Source of the DNA: Methanolobus psychrotolerans
GTDB taxonomy: Archaea > Halobacteriota > Methanosarcinia > Methanosarcinales > Methanosarcinaceae
Length of the DNA stretch: 64,000 nucleotides
Reading direction: 5' to 3'
Assembly (NCBI RefSeq): GCF_002243045.1
Contig: NZ_MBKP01000005.1
Span: forward strand, 88,860 to 152,859
Positions 8,724 to 16,161 of this stretch are shown in pieces. Each line of letters starts with the position of its first letter. Position 1 is the stretch's first letter. The notes beneath the pieces were generated by a model. That model searched no databases. It worked only from the letters and a program-made list of their open reading frames with translations, and was not told where the DNA came from. Made by a program: the position numbers and the translations under genes.

Positions 8724-9533
8724 TTAAAGTTCCCTTAGAAGACGGAATCCTGTAAATCCCATACGATCGGAGGCAATGTTGGCGCTGCGAAGTGCTGACC
8801 GACAGTATCTGGACAGGCTGCTCCAGCAACCTCCACGATCAACACGGAGGGAAGTGGTGCTATACTTCCAGGCACTACCATCTACAGGAGAACCTTCGAA
8901 ACTTGAATGCCATTTATCCTCACACCATTCCCAAACATTGCCATTCATGTCATACAAACCCCATGGATTTGGCTTCTTCTGACCTACCGGATGAGTCGTT
9001 TTTCCTGAACACCATCCGTACTCATCCAGATCGGATTCATTGTCTCCAAAAGAATACTTGGTTGTTGTACCTGCTCTGCAGGCAAACTCCCACTCGGCTT
9101 CAGATGGCAAACGGTATTTATCAGTACCCTCTTTTGCGTTCAGTTTATTAACAAACTCCTGTGCATCATTCCATGAAACCTGCTCTACTGGGTGGTTATA
9201 ATGTCCTTTAAAGAAAGATGGATTACTACCCATTATCGACATCCATTCTCTCTGTGTTACCGGATATTTTCCAAGATAAAATGCTTTTGAAATTGTAACT
9301 TCATGAACCGGTCTTGCAGTAACATCCTGTTTTGAACCCATCATGAACTTACCTGCAGGAATGAGTACAAATTCCATTCCTATGGAGTTTGTATAAATTT
9401 TGAATAGATTCTCATTCTCAGATGCTTTAACATATCCTTTAGTAATTTTTTCAGTTCCATTTTGTTCACTATTATACCTGTTATTGCGTTTATCAATCCG
9501 ATTTACTGTTTCACAATGAACCATATTCAACAC
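8724..9533 (-). CDS. FGE-sulfatase / SUMF1-fold protein
   Basis: The 269-residue protein carries the full formylglycine-generating-enzyme fold from residue ~50. Seen in order are FVLIPAGKFMMGS, PVHEVTISKAFYLGKYPVT, NHPVEQVSWNDAQEFVNKL, YRLPSEAEWEFACRAG, NPWGLYDMNGNVWEWCED and GFRLLREL. The true enzyme uses two Cys five residues apart near the C-terminus. In the matching segment here (RGGCWSSLSRYC) the second is kept, but the first position is Ser and a different Cys sits after GG. It is therefore more likely a member of the broad family with another role than a genuine sulfatase activator. No sulfatase gene is nearby. The first 45 residues are low-complexity and the start may lie slightly inside (ATG at 9524). 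Confidence 0.85.
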   Translation of the reverse strand: MLNMVHCETVNRIDKRNNRYNSEQNGTEKITKGYVKASENENLFKIYTNSIGMEFVLIPAGKFMMGSKQDVTARPVHEVTISKAFYLGKYPVTQREWMSIMGSNPSFFKGHYNHPVEQVSWNDAQEFVNKLNAKEGTDKYRLPSEAEWEFACRAGTTTKYSFGDNESDLDEYGWCSGKTTHPVGQKKPNPWGLYDMNGNVWEWCEDKWHSSFEGSPVDGSAWKYSTTSLRVDRGGCWSSLSRYCRSALRSANIASDRMGFTGFRLLREL

Positions 9534-9884
9534 CTATGACATTGTATCGGGTAATATTGCTCTGGTCATTTCTTGCTTCAGGAATCAAATGAATTTCGGG
9601 CACATACAGAAAATATTATACCAATAACTACAATTGAAACAGAATAAACTTAGATTACTTTCTAAAATTCCACTGCAAAAGAATCCCACATAATGACACT
9701 CTCCCAAATTGCCATTATTGTCCTTTTAAGAATATATATCTTAATTATTGTTAGTTTTTGCGCCTCAGCTTCAATAACAATTTATCCTTTATACCCTGAG
9801 ACTTTTTGTTTATAATAAAGATATTTAATTCTGAAAGTTTGAAATGCAGTCACACCAAAAATATTCATATTTATCTGAAAATAT
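9534..9884. other. spacer without recognisable gene
   Basis: About 350 bp of AT-rich sequence lie between the FGE-like gene and copy C. I see no credible open frame, RNA gene or insertion-sequence trace. Confidence 0.5.
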
Positions 9885-10217
9885 TCATTCAATCTTCTCA
9901 ATGAAAATCTCCACTTTATGTATTTTTTTTACGAGGGTCTTGGATACTTTTTCATTTTCCACCCAGTATGCATTCATTACTGTTGCAGGAACATAACAAT
10001 TCTCACATATACTGTTCTTCATGCTCTTCATAATAAGTTCATAGTAAGGAATATTCTGATTTGACATTTCAGTGTTGGGAAGATCAAAATCACAGCCCCA
10101 TTTTTTCAATTTATCACAATCTGTTTCGATATGTATATGCGTCTTCCTGCCTTCAGTGACTGCTGTTACGTAGGTCTTATATCCGCAAAGGGACTCTACT
10201 GACATTGTTACAACCAT
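9885..10217 (-). CDS. small Cys-containing conserved protein, copy C
   Basis: This 110-residue member of the four-copy family has LCGYKT, HIETDCDKLKKWG and CENCYVPATVMNAYW, so the three Cys motifs are kept. The extra Cys residues of copies A and B are missing. It forms a clear subpair with copy D directly upstream (40-nt gap, same strand), and both share KKWG, LP and YVPxTVMxAYWxE. The pair is probably co-transcribed. An inner ATG at 10205 is an equally possible start. Function is unknown. Confidence 0.75.
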   Translation of the reverse strand: MVVTMSVESLCGYKTYVTAVTEGRKTHIHIETDCDKLKKWGCDFDLPNTEMSNQNIPYYELIMKSMKNSICENCYVPATVMNAYWVENEKVSKTLVKKIHKVEIFIEKIE

Positions 10218-10257
10218 ATGTATCTTCCATTGAAAAACGTTGTTCAGGGAGTGCTCC

Positions 10258-10599
10258 TCACTTTATCTCTTCAAACGTTATATTCACACTCTTGTATTTC
10301 TTTACGATATCTTTGGAGATCTTCCCATTCTCTATCCAGTAAGCACTCATCACCGTTGGCGGAACATAGCAATTACTGCAAATTGAGTACATTTCCATTT
10401 TTTTGTTAAGCAGATCAAAAGCTACATCTCTATCCATAAGATCCATTTTTGGGAGATTGAACTCATTCCCCCATTTTTTAATCTTTGCACAGGTAGTATC
10501 AACATTTATACGTGTGTTTTTACCTTCGTGCTGGGCAAGTATCGTTGTTTTGTTCCTGCAAATATTTTCCAATGAAATAATAACTGTCATGATATGCAA
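10258..10599 (-). CDS. small Cys-containing conserved protein, copy D
   Basis: This 113-residue protein (or 110 if it starts at the inner ATG at 10590) is the first gene of the copy D - copy C tandem. It has ENICRNK, VDTTCAKIKKWG and CSNCYVPPTVMSAYW. The Gly after the first Cys is replaced by Arg, unlike the other three copies. The tandem arrangement and ~40% apparent identity to copy C point to local duplication. No membrane or secretion signal is present and the function is unknown. Confidence 0.75.
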   Translation of the reverse strand: MHIMTVIISLENICRNKTTILAQHEGKNTRINVDTTCAKIKKWGNEFNLPKMDLMDRDVAFDLLNKKMEMYSICSNCYVPPTVMSAYWIENGKISKDIVKKYKSVNITFEEIK

Positions 10600-11100
10600 C
10601 TCTGAAAATGCATGGTAATTGGCTTTGAAGACTGGGCTTTACATTATATTAAATATTTTTATGTTCACAACATGCTTTAACCTTTCGTTAAACACCTGAG
10701 AGCAAATAGTAACCAAAAATAATATTAATGAATTTTCTTAATAAAATATGGAAACGGAAATCTTTACCCTTGGTTTTTCGAAACCGGTCTTCTTATTGGG
10801 GAGATACAGTTCGTTTTTAGTAAAGATTGAATTGACGGCATATAAGGGTAACGTATCAACCGGCTTCACATTGAAAGCAGGGATATTGCGTCTTTTTCCA
10901 GCATGATGAAAGCTGGTGGCTTAGTCTGCTCATCATACACCTTCTGAAATGGTTCAGGTTTATTGCCCTGTATCTCAGTTTTGTTGCTATATCTATATTT
11001 TCACTTTTTCACTCTAATCGGCAGTTAATATCTTACTCTGTAATATTTAAATTTATGTATCATGGGTTTCAAGCATATATTGACAAACATAAAGCAGAAC
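10600..11100. other. 500-bp spacer without a recognised gene
   Basis: AT-rich sequence with a GC-richer middle (10780-10960). A 52-codon plus-strand frame from 10748 has no ribosome site and no recognisable motif. The GC-richer part may be decayed coding sequence, but I could not identify it. Confidence 0.4.
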
Positions 11101-11832
11101 TTATAAACCAATCCCCAATCCCCACTTGGTAATTATGCCTATAAAAACAGCAATGGTAAAACTCAACAGGGTGCCTATCAGTATATACTCACTCACTTTC
11201 CGATCCGTTGTGAACCTGAATATGGACTTGGCAGTTACAAGCAAACCAATTGCCTGATACTGGTCAAGCAGGACAAACGTAAGGAGTAAAAAACGCTCCA
11301 GCCGACCTATCCATAGTCCGGCATTCAGCAAACCTTCACCATCGTTTCCCTCTTTGTCATGCTGCCAGGGCTCAGTAAATTTCCCAATTACTATTCCACT
11401 TGGCCAGATCACAACTATGTAGGCAACAAGCAGTACCCACATTTCAGTTCCGGCAAATGGAATAAATGACAGTTCCCCTACAACACTCAGTGGTCCCGTG
11501 ATCAGGGTCCAAACAACAAGTATTGTAATAATATGTGCCATCTGGTCAAGAATGAACCATCTCAGATCATCTTTCCTTGTGGACTTGAAACCATCTATAA
11601 GTATGTGGGAAACTGTGTAAGCAACAAACAACCAGATATAAGTGAAAGCTCCTGACAGGACATATGCAAGTGAACCTGCGATCAATCCATGCATGTAAAG
11701 CCATCGGGAACGCCATTTATTCTCAAAACGGTCATCGACCATAGACCTGCTCTGGAATACAAAATCAGCAAGCAAATGTGAAAGAATTAGTTTTGCAAGC
11801 AGTGAAACATTCAGAAGGTCGGTGTCCATCAT
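11101..11832 (-). CDS. DUF3307 membrane protein
   Basis: The 243-residue protein begins with the DUF3307 signature (SHLLADFVFQSRSMVDDR), then several hydrophobic segments including an SHILIDGFK motif, and has about six to seven membrane helices in all. Family members occur across bacteria and archaea beside SatD-like proteins, as here. The start ATG overlaps the satD-like stop by four bases, so the two are translationally coupled. The biochemical role is unknown; co-occurrence suggests a membrane partner of the SatD-type regulator. Confidence 0.85.
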   Translation of the reverse strand: MMDTDLLNVSLLAKLILSHLLADFVFQSRSMVDDRFENKWRSRWLYMHGLIAGSLAYVLSGAFTYIWLFVAYTVSHILIDGFKSTRKDDLRWFILDQMAHIITILVVWTLITGPLSVVGELSFIPFAGTEMWVLLVAYIVVIWPSGIVIGKFTEPWQHDKEGNDGEGLLNAGLWIGRLERFLLLTFVLLDQYQAIGLLVTAKSIFRFTTDRKVSEYILIGTLLSFTIAVFIGIITKWGLGIGL

Positions 11833-12536
11833 TTATCACTCTTTACAAATGCATCCGGATATTCAAATAAGTTTTCATAGTTCGTGAGGAACTTTTTGAC
11901 AGCATCAAAACCTGCGGCTTTCAGGCTCTGGGATATAGTAGACTGAGACTTTCCATGCCTTGAAGCTATCTCTTCCTGTGTTGAACCTGAAAGTCTCTCC
12001 AAAAGTATCTCCTTCTGGACATTTGTCCACCTCCCGGCAATGAGATCCAAAAAAACACATTGCACTTCAAGCATCAGATTCAGTGCCTGGTTTGAAGTAA
12101 CGATCATCAGATTCTGATCTTTTTGCTTCATGCCATCAAGAGTCTTGCCAGAAAGCCTGAAAGCCACACCATCCGCTTCTCCCACATTACCGGACTCAGG
12201 AATATAGTCAATTGTCCCAATACCGATGGAAATGCGTGCAGCTAAGTCCTTTGCATCCTTATTAAACAAACGGAGTCTCAGGGACAGGAGGACAGAAGCA
12301 AGCAAAGCACACTCCGGCCGGGTAAGAACTACCTGAAAACTATCGCCTCTGAATATCCCGAAAGGCAGGAGAATAGCATCCTGAAGCTGTAACTGTTCTT
12401 TTATAAATGTGAAAGACTCACGCAAATAGGACAGAAACAACTTCCGGTCTTCGTATTCAAGTTCTGAAGATCTTACCAGATCCCCTGTTATAACAGCACA
12501 TAAGTCATCTTTGTAGATTATAGCCTTCAGCCCCAT
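11829..12536 (-). CDS. SatD family protein with C-terminal helix-turn-helix
   Basis: The 235-residue protein opens with the SatD hallmark AVITGDLVRSSEL. Its middle carries the FRGDSFQVVL and RISIGIGTI segments, which resemble nucleotide-cyclase-like folds. The C-terminal ~60 residues form a helix-turn-helix of sigma/RNAP-type recognition style (LSGSTQEEIASRHGKSQSTI). SatD was first noticed in a streptococcal acid-tolerance locus, and its mechanism is not settled. The four-base overlap with the downstream DUF3307 gene and the DNA-binding tail suggest a small regulatory pair. The upstream region 12540-12700 is strongly AT-rich and probably carries the promoter. Confidence 0.8.
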   Translation of the reverse strand: MGLKAIIYKDDLCAVITGDLVRSSELEYEDRKLFLSYLRESFTFIKEQLQLQDAILLPFGIFRGDSFQVVLTRPECALLASVLLSLRLRLFNKDAKDLAARISIGIGTIDYIPESGNVGEADGVAFRLSGKTLDGMKQKDQNLMIVTSNQALNLMLEVQCVFLDLIAGRWTNVQKEILLERLSGSTQEEIASRHGKSQSTISQSLKAAGFDAVKKFLTNYENLFEYPDAFVKSDK

Positions 12537-12777
12537 TTCGTGGAAAATATTTCTTGGAAAACATTGCTTATATTATTGTAAATAATAGCAGTTTTAGGAC
12601 TTATTATTAAGTATAATAAGTAATTAAACTTATATTTAAGTATTACAGGCCATAATACTTATATTTTATTGTTGCAAAATGATGACGAGTTATTAGCCTT
12701 ATGTAACTGCAAACCAAACTGAATCTAAATAAATGCGTATATAGTTGAAAATCAATTATTAGGAAATAAACGAGGAG

Positions 12778-13503
12778 ATGAGATGCTTGAATCATAAATA
12801 CATTAAGATCGTTGCCGTCATTGCAATGCTTTCAATTACAATCGTAAGTCTTGGATGTGTGGCCACGGATAATAATACCACACAGGAAGAATTACCGGTT
12901 GCTGGGGAAAATAATGCAGTTGATGAAATGACTGAGGAAGTACAGCCCATTATGATTTCCTATTCAGAAAATGACAGCCAGAGTACTGCATATGCCCTTA
13001 AGGGAGATACCATCATTGTTATACTTGAAGAGAATCCCACAACAGGATACTCATGGAACATGACCGCCAGTGAGGGGCTTGAGCTTAAAGGTGACAGTTA
13101 TGAACAAACGACAGGAACTGAGGGATTGACAGGTGCAGGTGGCTCACACCAGTGGACATTTGAAGTTACCGATACTGACGACCAAAGCTTATCCGCAGTT
13201 TACATGCGCCCATGGGAAGAAAAGACCGGAACTGAAGACACCTTCAGTCTGGACATCATGGTCCTTGCAGAAGACGAATTGATAAAAGGCAGCGGGACAG
13301 TTACATACCAGAACCTTGAAGGCGGATTCTATGGCATAATAACTGAAGATGATATGCACTATGATCCCATTAATCTGGCTGAACAATTCAAGAATGATGG
13401 AACTAAAGTTGAATTCGTTGCATACTCAAGAGATGACATGATGAGTTTCCACATGTGGGGGCAACTCGTACAAATAAGGACTATCAATGAGATCAGTGAG
13501 TAA
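12778..13503 (+). CDS. lipoprotein with chagasin-like (I42) protease-inhibitor domain
   Basis: The 241-residue protein starts with a basic n-region, a hydrophobic helix and a lipobox (IVSLGC), so Cys ~27 is probably lipidated and the protein faces outward. Residues ~65-165 hold the three loops of chagasin-type cysteine-protease inhibitors: NPTTGYSW, GAGGSHQWTF and a YMRPWE motif. A separate C-terminal ~70-residue domain (GTVTYQNLEGGFYGII to the end) is often seen attached to such proteins in methanogens. The ATG follows GAGGAG closely. Expected role is blocking papain-type proteases at the cell surface; the target is unknown. It ends at a shared terminator with the convergent upp. Confidence 0.85.
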   Translation: MRCLNHKYIKIVAVIAMLSITIVSLGCVATDNNTTQEELPVAGENNAVDEMTEEVQPIMISYSENDSQSTAYALKGDTIIVILEENPTTGYSWNMTASEGLELKGDSYEQTTGTEGLTGAGGSHQWTFEVTDTDDQSLSAVYMRPWEEKTGTEDTFSLDIMVLAEDELIKGSGTVTYQNLEGGFYGIITEDDMHYDPINLAEQFKNDGTKVEFVAYSRDDMMSFHMWGQLVQIRTINEISE

Positions 13504-13512
13504 AAACATATG

Positions 13513-13543
13513 ATCTGTTACCGTGGTAACAGATTCTTTTTTT
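13513..13543. terminator. hairpin plus T-run terminator between convergent genes
   Basis: A perfect 10-bp stem (ATCTGTTACC pairing with GGTAACAGAT) with a tiny loop is followed by a seven-T run. It lies between the lipoprotein gene and the convergent upp gene. The T-run serves the plus strand best. Confidence 0.75.
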
Positions 13544-13550
13544 GTATTTA

Positions 13551-14249
13551 TTATTCCAGATTATGCATCATCGGGAGGAAGGAAATGTTGATAGGCTCAC
13601 CAAATGCCCTGTCACCCGCATCCCCAAGACCCGGCAGGATGTAACCATTATCATTTAGTCCTCTGTCTATTTTGGTCACATATATTTCAACATCATGCAG
13701 CTCTTTTTTGATTGCGCTGATCCCTTCGGGAGCTGCAAGTACACCGATTATGACCACCCTTTTCGGATTGCCGCATTCATTTATCGCTTTGATTGTCTTC
13801 AGAAGGGTTGAACCGGTTGCTATCATTGGGTCCGCTACTATCAGGGTGTCTTCTTCCTTTATATGCGGGACCTTGATGTACTTCATCTCAATCTCAAAGT
13901 CAGGTGCCTTTCCCCTTGAAGCTGATACAATTCCCACCCTTGCATGTTCAAGAGTCTTGATAAGACCTTCCATAAGAGGAATGGCAACCCTAAGCACTGT
14001 GATAATGAACACATTGTTCCTGTCACCCGAAACAACACCATCGGCTTTCTCAAGAGGGGTTTCTATCCTGACACGTTTAAAATCCATGGTCTTGGTAAAC
14101 TCATAACCCATATACCTCCCTAATTTAACAAGACCCTTCCTGAACTTGATGTTCTCTGTTTCTTTTGACCGCAGTTCGGTCAGGACCTCCATCAGGTACG
14201 GAGAGTCCTCAAATGAATAAACACCTTCCCATCTTACATCTTTTATCAT
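13551..14249 (-). CDS. upp: uracil phosphoribosyltransferase
   Basis: The 232-residue protein converts uracil and PRPP to UMP. The PRPP-binding loop [16 protein letters not shown] is present near residue 138, and the C-terminal uracil-binding segment [16 protein letters not shown] matches the family signature. Length is near the archaeal norm (about 210-230). It follows the uracil permease gene by 33 nt on the same strand, making a compact uracil uptake and salvage operon. A distinct N-terminal section of about 25 residues precedes the core. Confidence 0.93.
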   Translation of the reverse strand: MIKDVRWEGVYSFEDSPYLMEVLTELRSKETENIKFRKGLVKLGRYMGYEFTKTMDFKRVRIETPLEKADGVVSGDRNNVFIITVLRVAIPLMEGLIKTLEHARVGIVSASRGKAPDFEIEMKYIKVPHIKEEDTLIVADPMIATGSTLLKTIKAINECGNPKRVVIIGVLAAPEGISAIKKELHDVEIYVTKIDRGLNDNGYILPGLGDAGDRAFGEPINISFLPMMHNLE

Positions 14250-14282
14250 ATTTCCACCTTATTTGAATAATTAATTTTATAA

Positions 14283-15533
14283 TTATTTGAGCAGTTGATC
14301 CATTATTATTGCTGATATGGCACCTACTGCCATTCCTGATTCAAGGATACTTGCAATTATCTGCGGGAAATTTGCCAGGAACTCTGCAGGAAGTTGCGGA
14401 GCACCAAGACCAAGCACCAGTGAGCTTGCAAGAATGAGCGTGTTCCTGTCATTCAGCTCCACTCTATCCTTTATCAGTTTAAGTCCTGTAACACCTATCA
14501 TTCCATAGAGTGCGGTTGTCAGGCCACCAAGTACAGGCGCAGGGATAGATGCCAGCAGGCCGGAGAATTTTGGAATAAGTGAGAACAGTATGAGAATGCC
14601 TGCACCTATCTGAACTACCTGTACACTGGATACTTTTGTCAGAGCCACAAGGCCAATGTTCTCAGAATAACTGGTAGTACCACATGCACCGAATACACCG
14701 GCAATAGAGCATGCAAGACCTTCCGAACCAATACCACGGTTTATTTTCCCGTTGTCTATTGGCAGGTCTGCAATGGTGGATATGGCATGATAGTCGCCCA
14801 CACTTTCTATAATGCTTACCATGAATGCGAAAAGAAGTATTACTATGGCACTTATATCAAATATCGGAGTGCCCCATGGAAGCAATTTTGGGAGACTGAA
14901 AAATGGCAGGCTTTTCACAAGACTGAAATCAACCAGTCCGAATGCTATGCTCAGAATGTAGCCTGCCAATACGCCTGCAATCACAGGCATGGTCCTGAAG
15001 GTGCCTTTTGCTTTCAATGCAACAAGTATTGTGGTGATGAAAGTCGCAAGGGCAATGACAGAAGAAGGCAGGATTGTAGTACCGGCAGCATCAGCAAAAT
15101 AGTTAAAAGAATACTGGACAGCCACATTGGCAAGGGAGAAACCCACAAGCATGATGGTTATGCCTGTTACAAGGGGTGAGAAAAGCTTTTTAAGTTTACC
15201 GATGAGCCCTAAAGCCCCGGTCAGCCCTTCGACAATACCACCTACGATCAGGGCGCCTTCCACCGCGGTAAGACCTATTCCCGAACCAATGGCAATAAGA
15301 CCCGGGATGAAGGCAAAACTTGAACCCTGGACAATGGGAAACCTGGAACCTATAAATGTCTGTAACAGGGTTGCAATTCCCATCGCCAGAAGAACAGCCT
15401 GTATCATCACTGCAATATCCGACAATGGAAGTCCTATAGCAGAACCAACAACCAGAGGAACAGTCACAGTCGCACCGAACATCGCCAGCACGTGCTGGAA
15501 TCCTAAAACGATCCGTTTCATACCAATCTCCAT
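14283..15533 (-). CDS. uraA: uracil permease (NCS2 / UraA family)
   Basis: The 416-residue integral membrane protein shows the UraA pattern of about 14 segments. An N-terminal GFQHVLAMFGATVTVPLVVG signature is followed by QGSSFAFIPGLIAIGSG in TM3, and the ESVGDYHAIS motif in TM8 carries the substrate-binding Glu. The central FGACGTTSYSENIGLV is also typical, and its second Glu completes the uracil site. It takes up uracil by proton symport in characterised relatives. It is the first gene of an operon with upp. An alternative start four codons inside (MKRIVLG) is equally good by family alignment. Confidence 0.92.
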   Translation of the reverse strand: MEIGMKRIVLGFQHVLAMFGATVTVPLVVGSAIGLPLSDIAVMIQAVLLAMGIATLLQTFIGSRFPIVQGSSFAFIPGLIAIGSGIGLTAVEGALIVGGIVEGLTGALGLIGKLKKLFSPLVTGITIMLVGFSLANVAVQYSFNYFADAAGTTILPSSVIALATFITTILVALKAKGTFRTMPVIAGVLAGYILSIAFGLVDFSLVKSLPFFSLPKLLPWGTPIFDISAIVILLFAFMVSIIESVGDYHAISTIADLPIDNGKINRGIGSEGLACSIAGVFGACGTTSYSENIGLVALTKVSSVQVVQIGAGILILFSLIPKFSGLLASIPAPVLGGLTTALYGMIGVTGLKLIKDRVELNDRNTLILASSLVLGLGAPQLPAEFLANFPQIIASILESGMAVGAISAIIMDQLLK

Positions 15534-15746
15534 AAAATGATTAAAACGACCTGTATTTCAACTTTGGTGGCCAGACTTCTTCATGGCAAATATATTTACT
15601 AATTATTTCAATTATAATTATATTTTTCCGGATAGCATTCTTATTCTGTGATCGATAAACATCAAACTGGGGCACATATCTTAAGTAAATGAACAAGTGA
15701 AAACATTTTTAACCGGCAGAGATGATATATTTTTAGGAGGGACACG

Positions 15747-15941
15747 ATGGATAAAATCAAAGAAAAAAAGGAAAAAGAGATAGAGGACATTGAAATTCCG
15801 AGTCTTGAGGAACAAATAGATAACTGGTGTACCATACCGGAACAAAATGACGATACAAAAAGTGCAGCAGACCTTGAAATCGATGCCTGGTGCGACAACA
15901 CCACTGTGGAACATGAAGAGAAGAAAAAGCATAAAAAGTAA
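15747..15941 (+). CDS. 64-aa peptide with two ID-x-WC repeats (possible RiPP precursor)
   Basis: A strong AGGAGGG ribosome site precedes the ATG by seven bases. The peptide is highly charged: a Lys/Glu-rich N-terminus (MDKIKEKKEKEIED), then two similar acidic segments, EEQIDNWCTIPEQND and DLEIDAWCDNTT, each with an Ile-Asp-x-Trp-Cys core 24 residues apart, and a Lys/His tail. It has no signal peptide or membrane segment. About 220 nt downstream lie an M4 peptidase and a radical SAM/SPASM enzyme with PqqD-like domain on the same strand. Small repeat-bearing peptides beside such enzymes are often ribosomally made and modified precursors. That role is inference; a small acidic protein of other function remains possible. 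Confidence 0.65.
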   Translation: MDKIKEKKEKEIEDIEIPSLEEQIDNWCTIPEQNDDTKSAADLEIDAWCDNTTVEHEEKKKHKK

Positions 15942-15989
15942 ATATCCTTTACATTTCTATTTTTTCGATTGGGTATTAAGATAGTTTAA

Positions 15990-16161
15990 ATGTTTTTTGA
16001 GAGTAAACTTTATAATTTATAAGCTCTCAAATATAAATGAGAGAGAGAGTCAAAGCCAGAGCTTAGCGGGGGCGCTCTAAGTCTTATGGCTAAGACCATA
16101 TCCTCAATAAACGAAAAATCAGCAATCCAATTAGTGGAGGCTGTACTCAGGGGAGAGAACT
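15990..16161 (+). promoter_or_regulatory. structured leader region before the M4 peptidase gene
   Basis: The 220-bp gap holds a TATA-like TATAATTTATAA (16009-16020) and a GC-rich stretch around 16057-16100. In that stretch AGAGC...GCTCT and CTTAG...CTAAG are competing pairings, and GTCTTA-TGGC-TAAGAC (16081-16096) is a perfect six-base hairpin. A 27-codon frame from the ATG at 16086 ends overlapping the protease start. It could be a leader peptide, but it has no ribosome site. It does not match a riboswitch I know. Confidence 0.4.

Noticed and set aside
10748..10906. 52-codon frame in a GC-richer spacer
   Set aside because: No ribosome site or recognisable motif; kept only as part of the spacer description.
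16057..16110. tRNA-like stem-loops upstream of the M4 peptidase
   Set aside because: No TTCRANN T-loop, no acceptor stem pairing and no anticodon arm of correct size.
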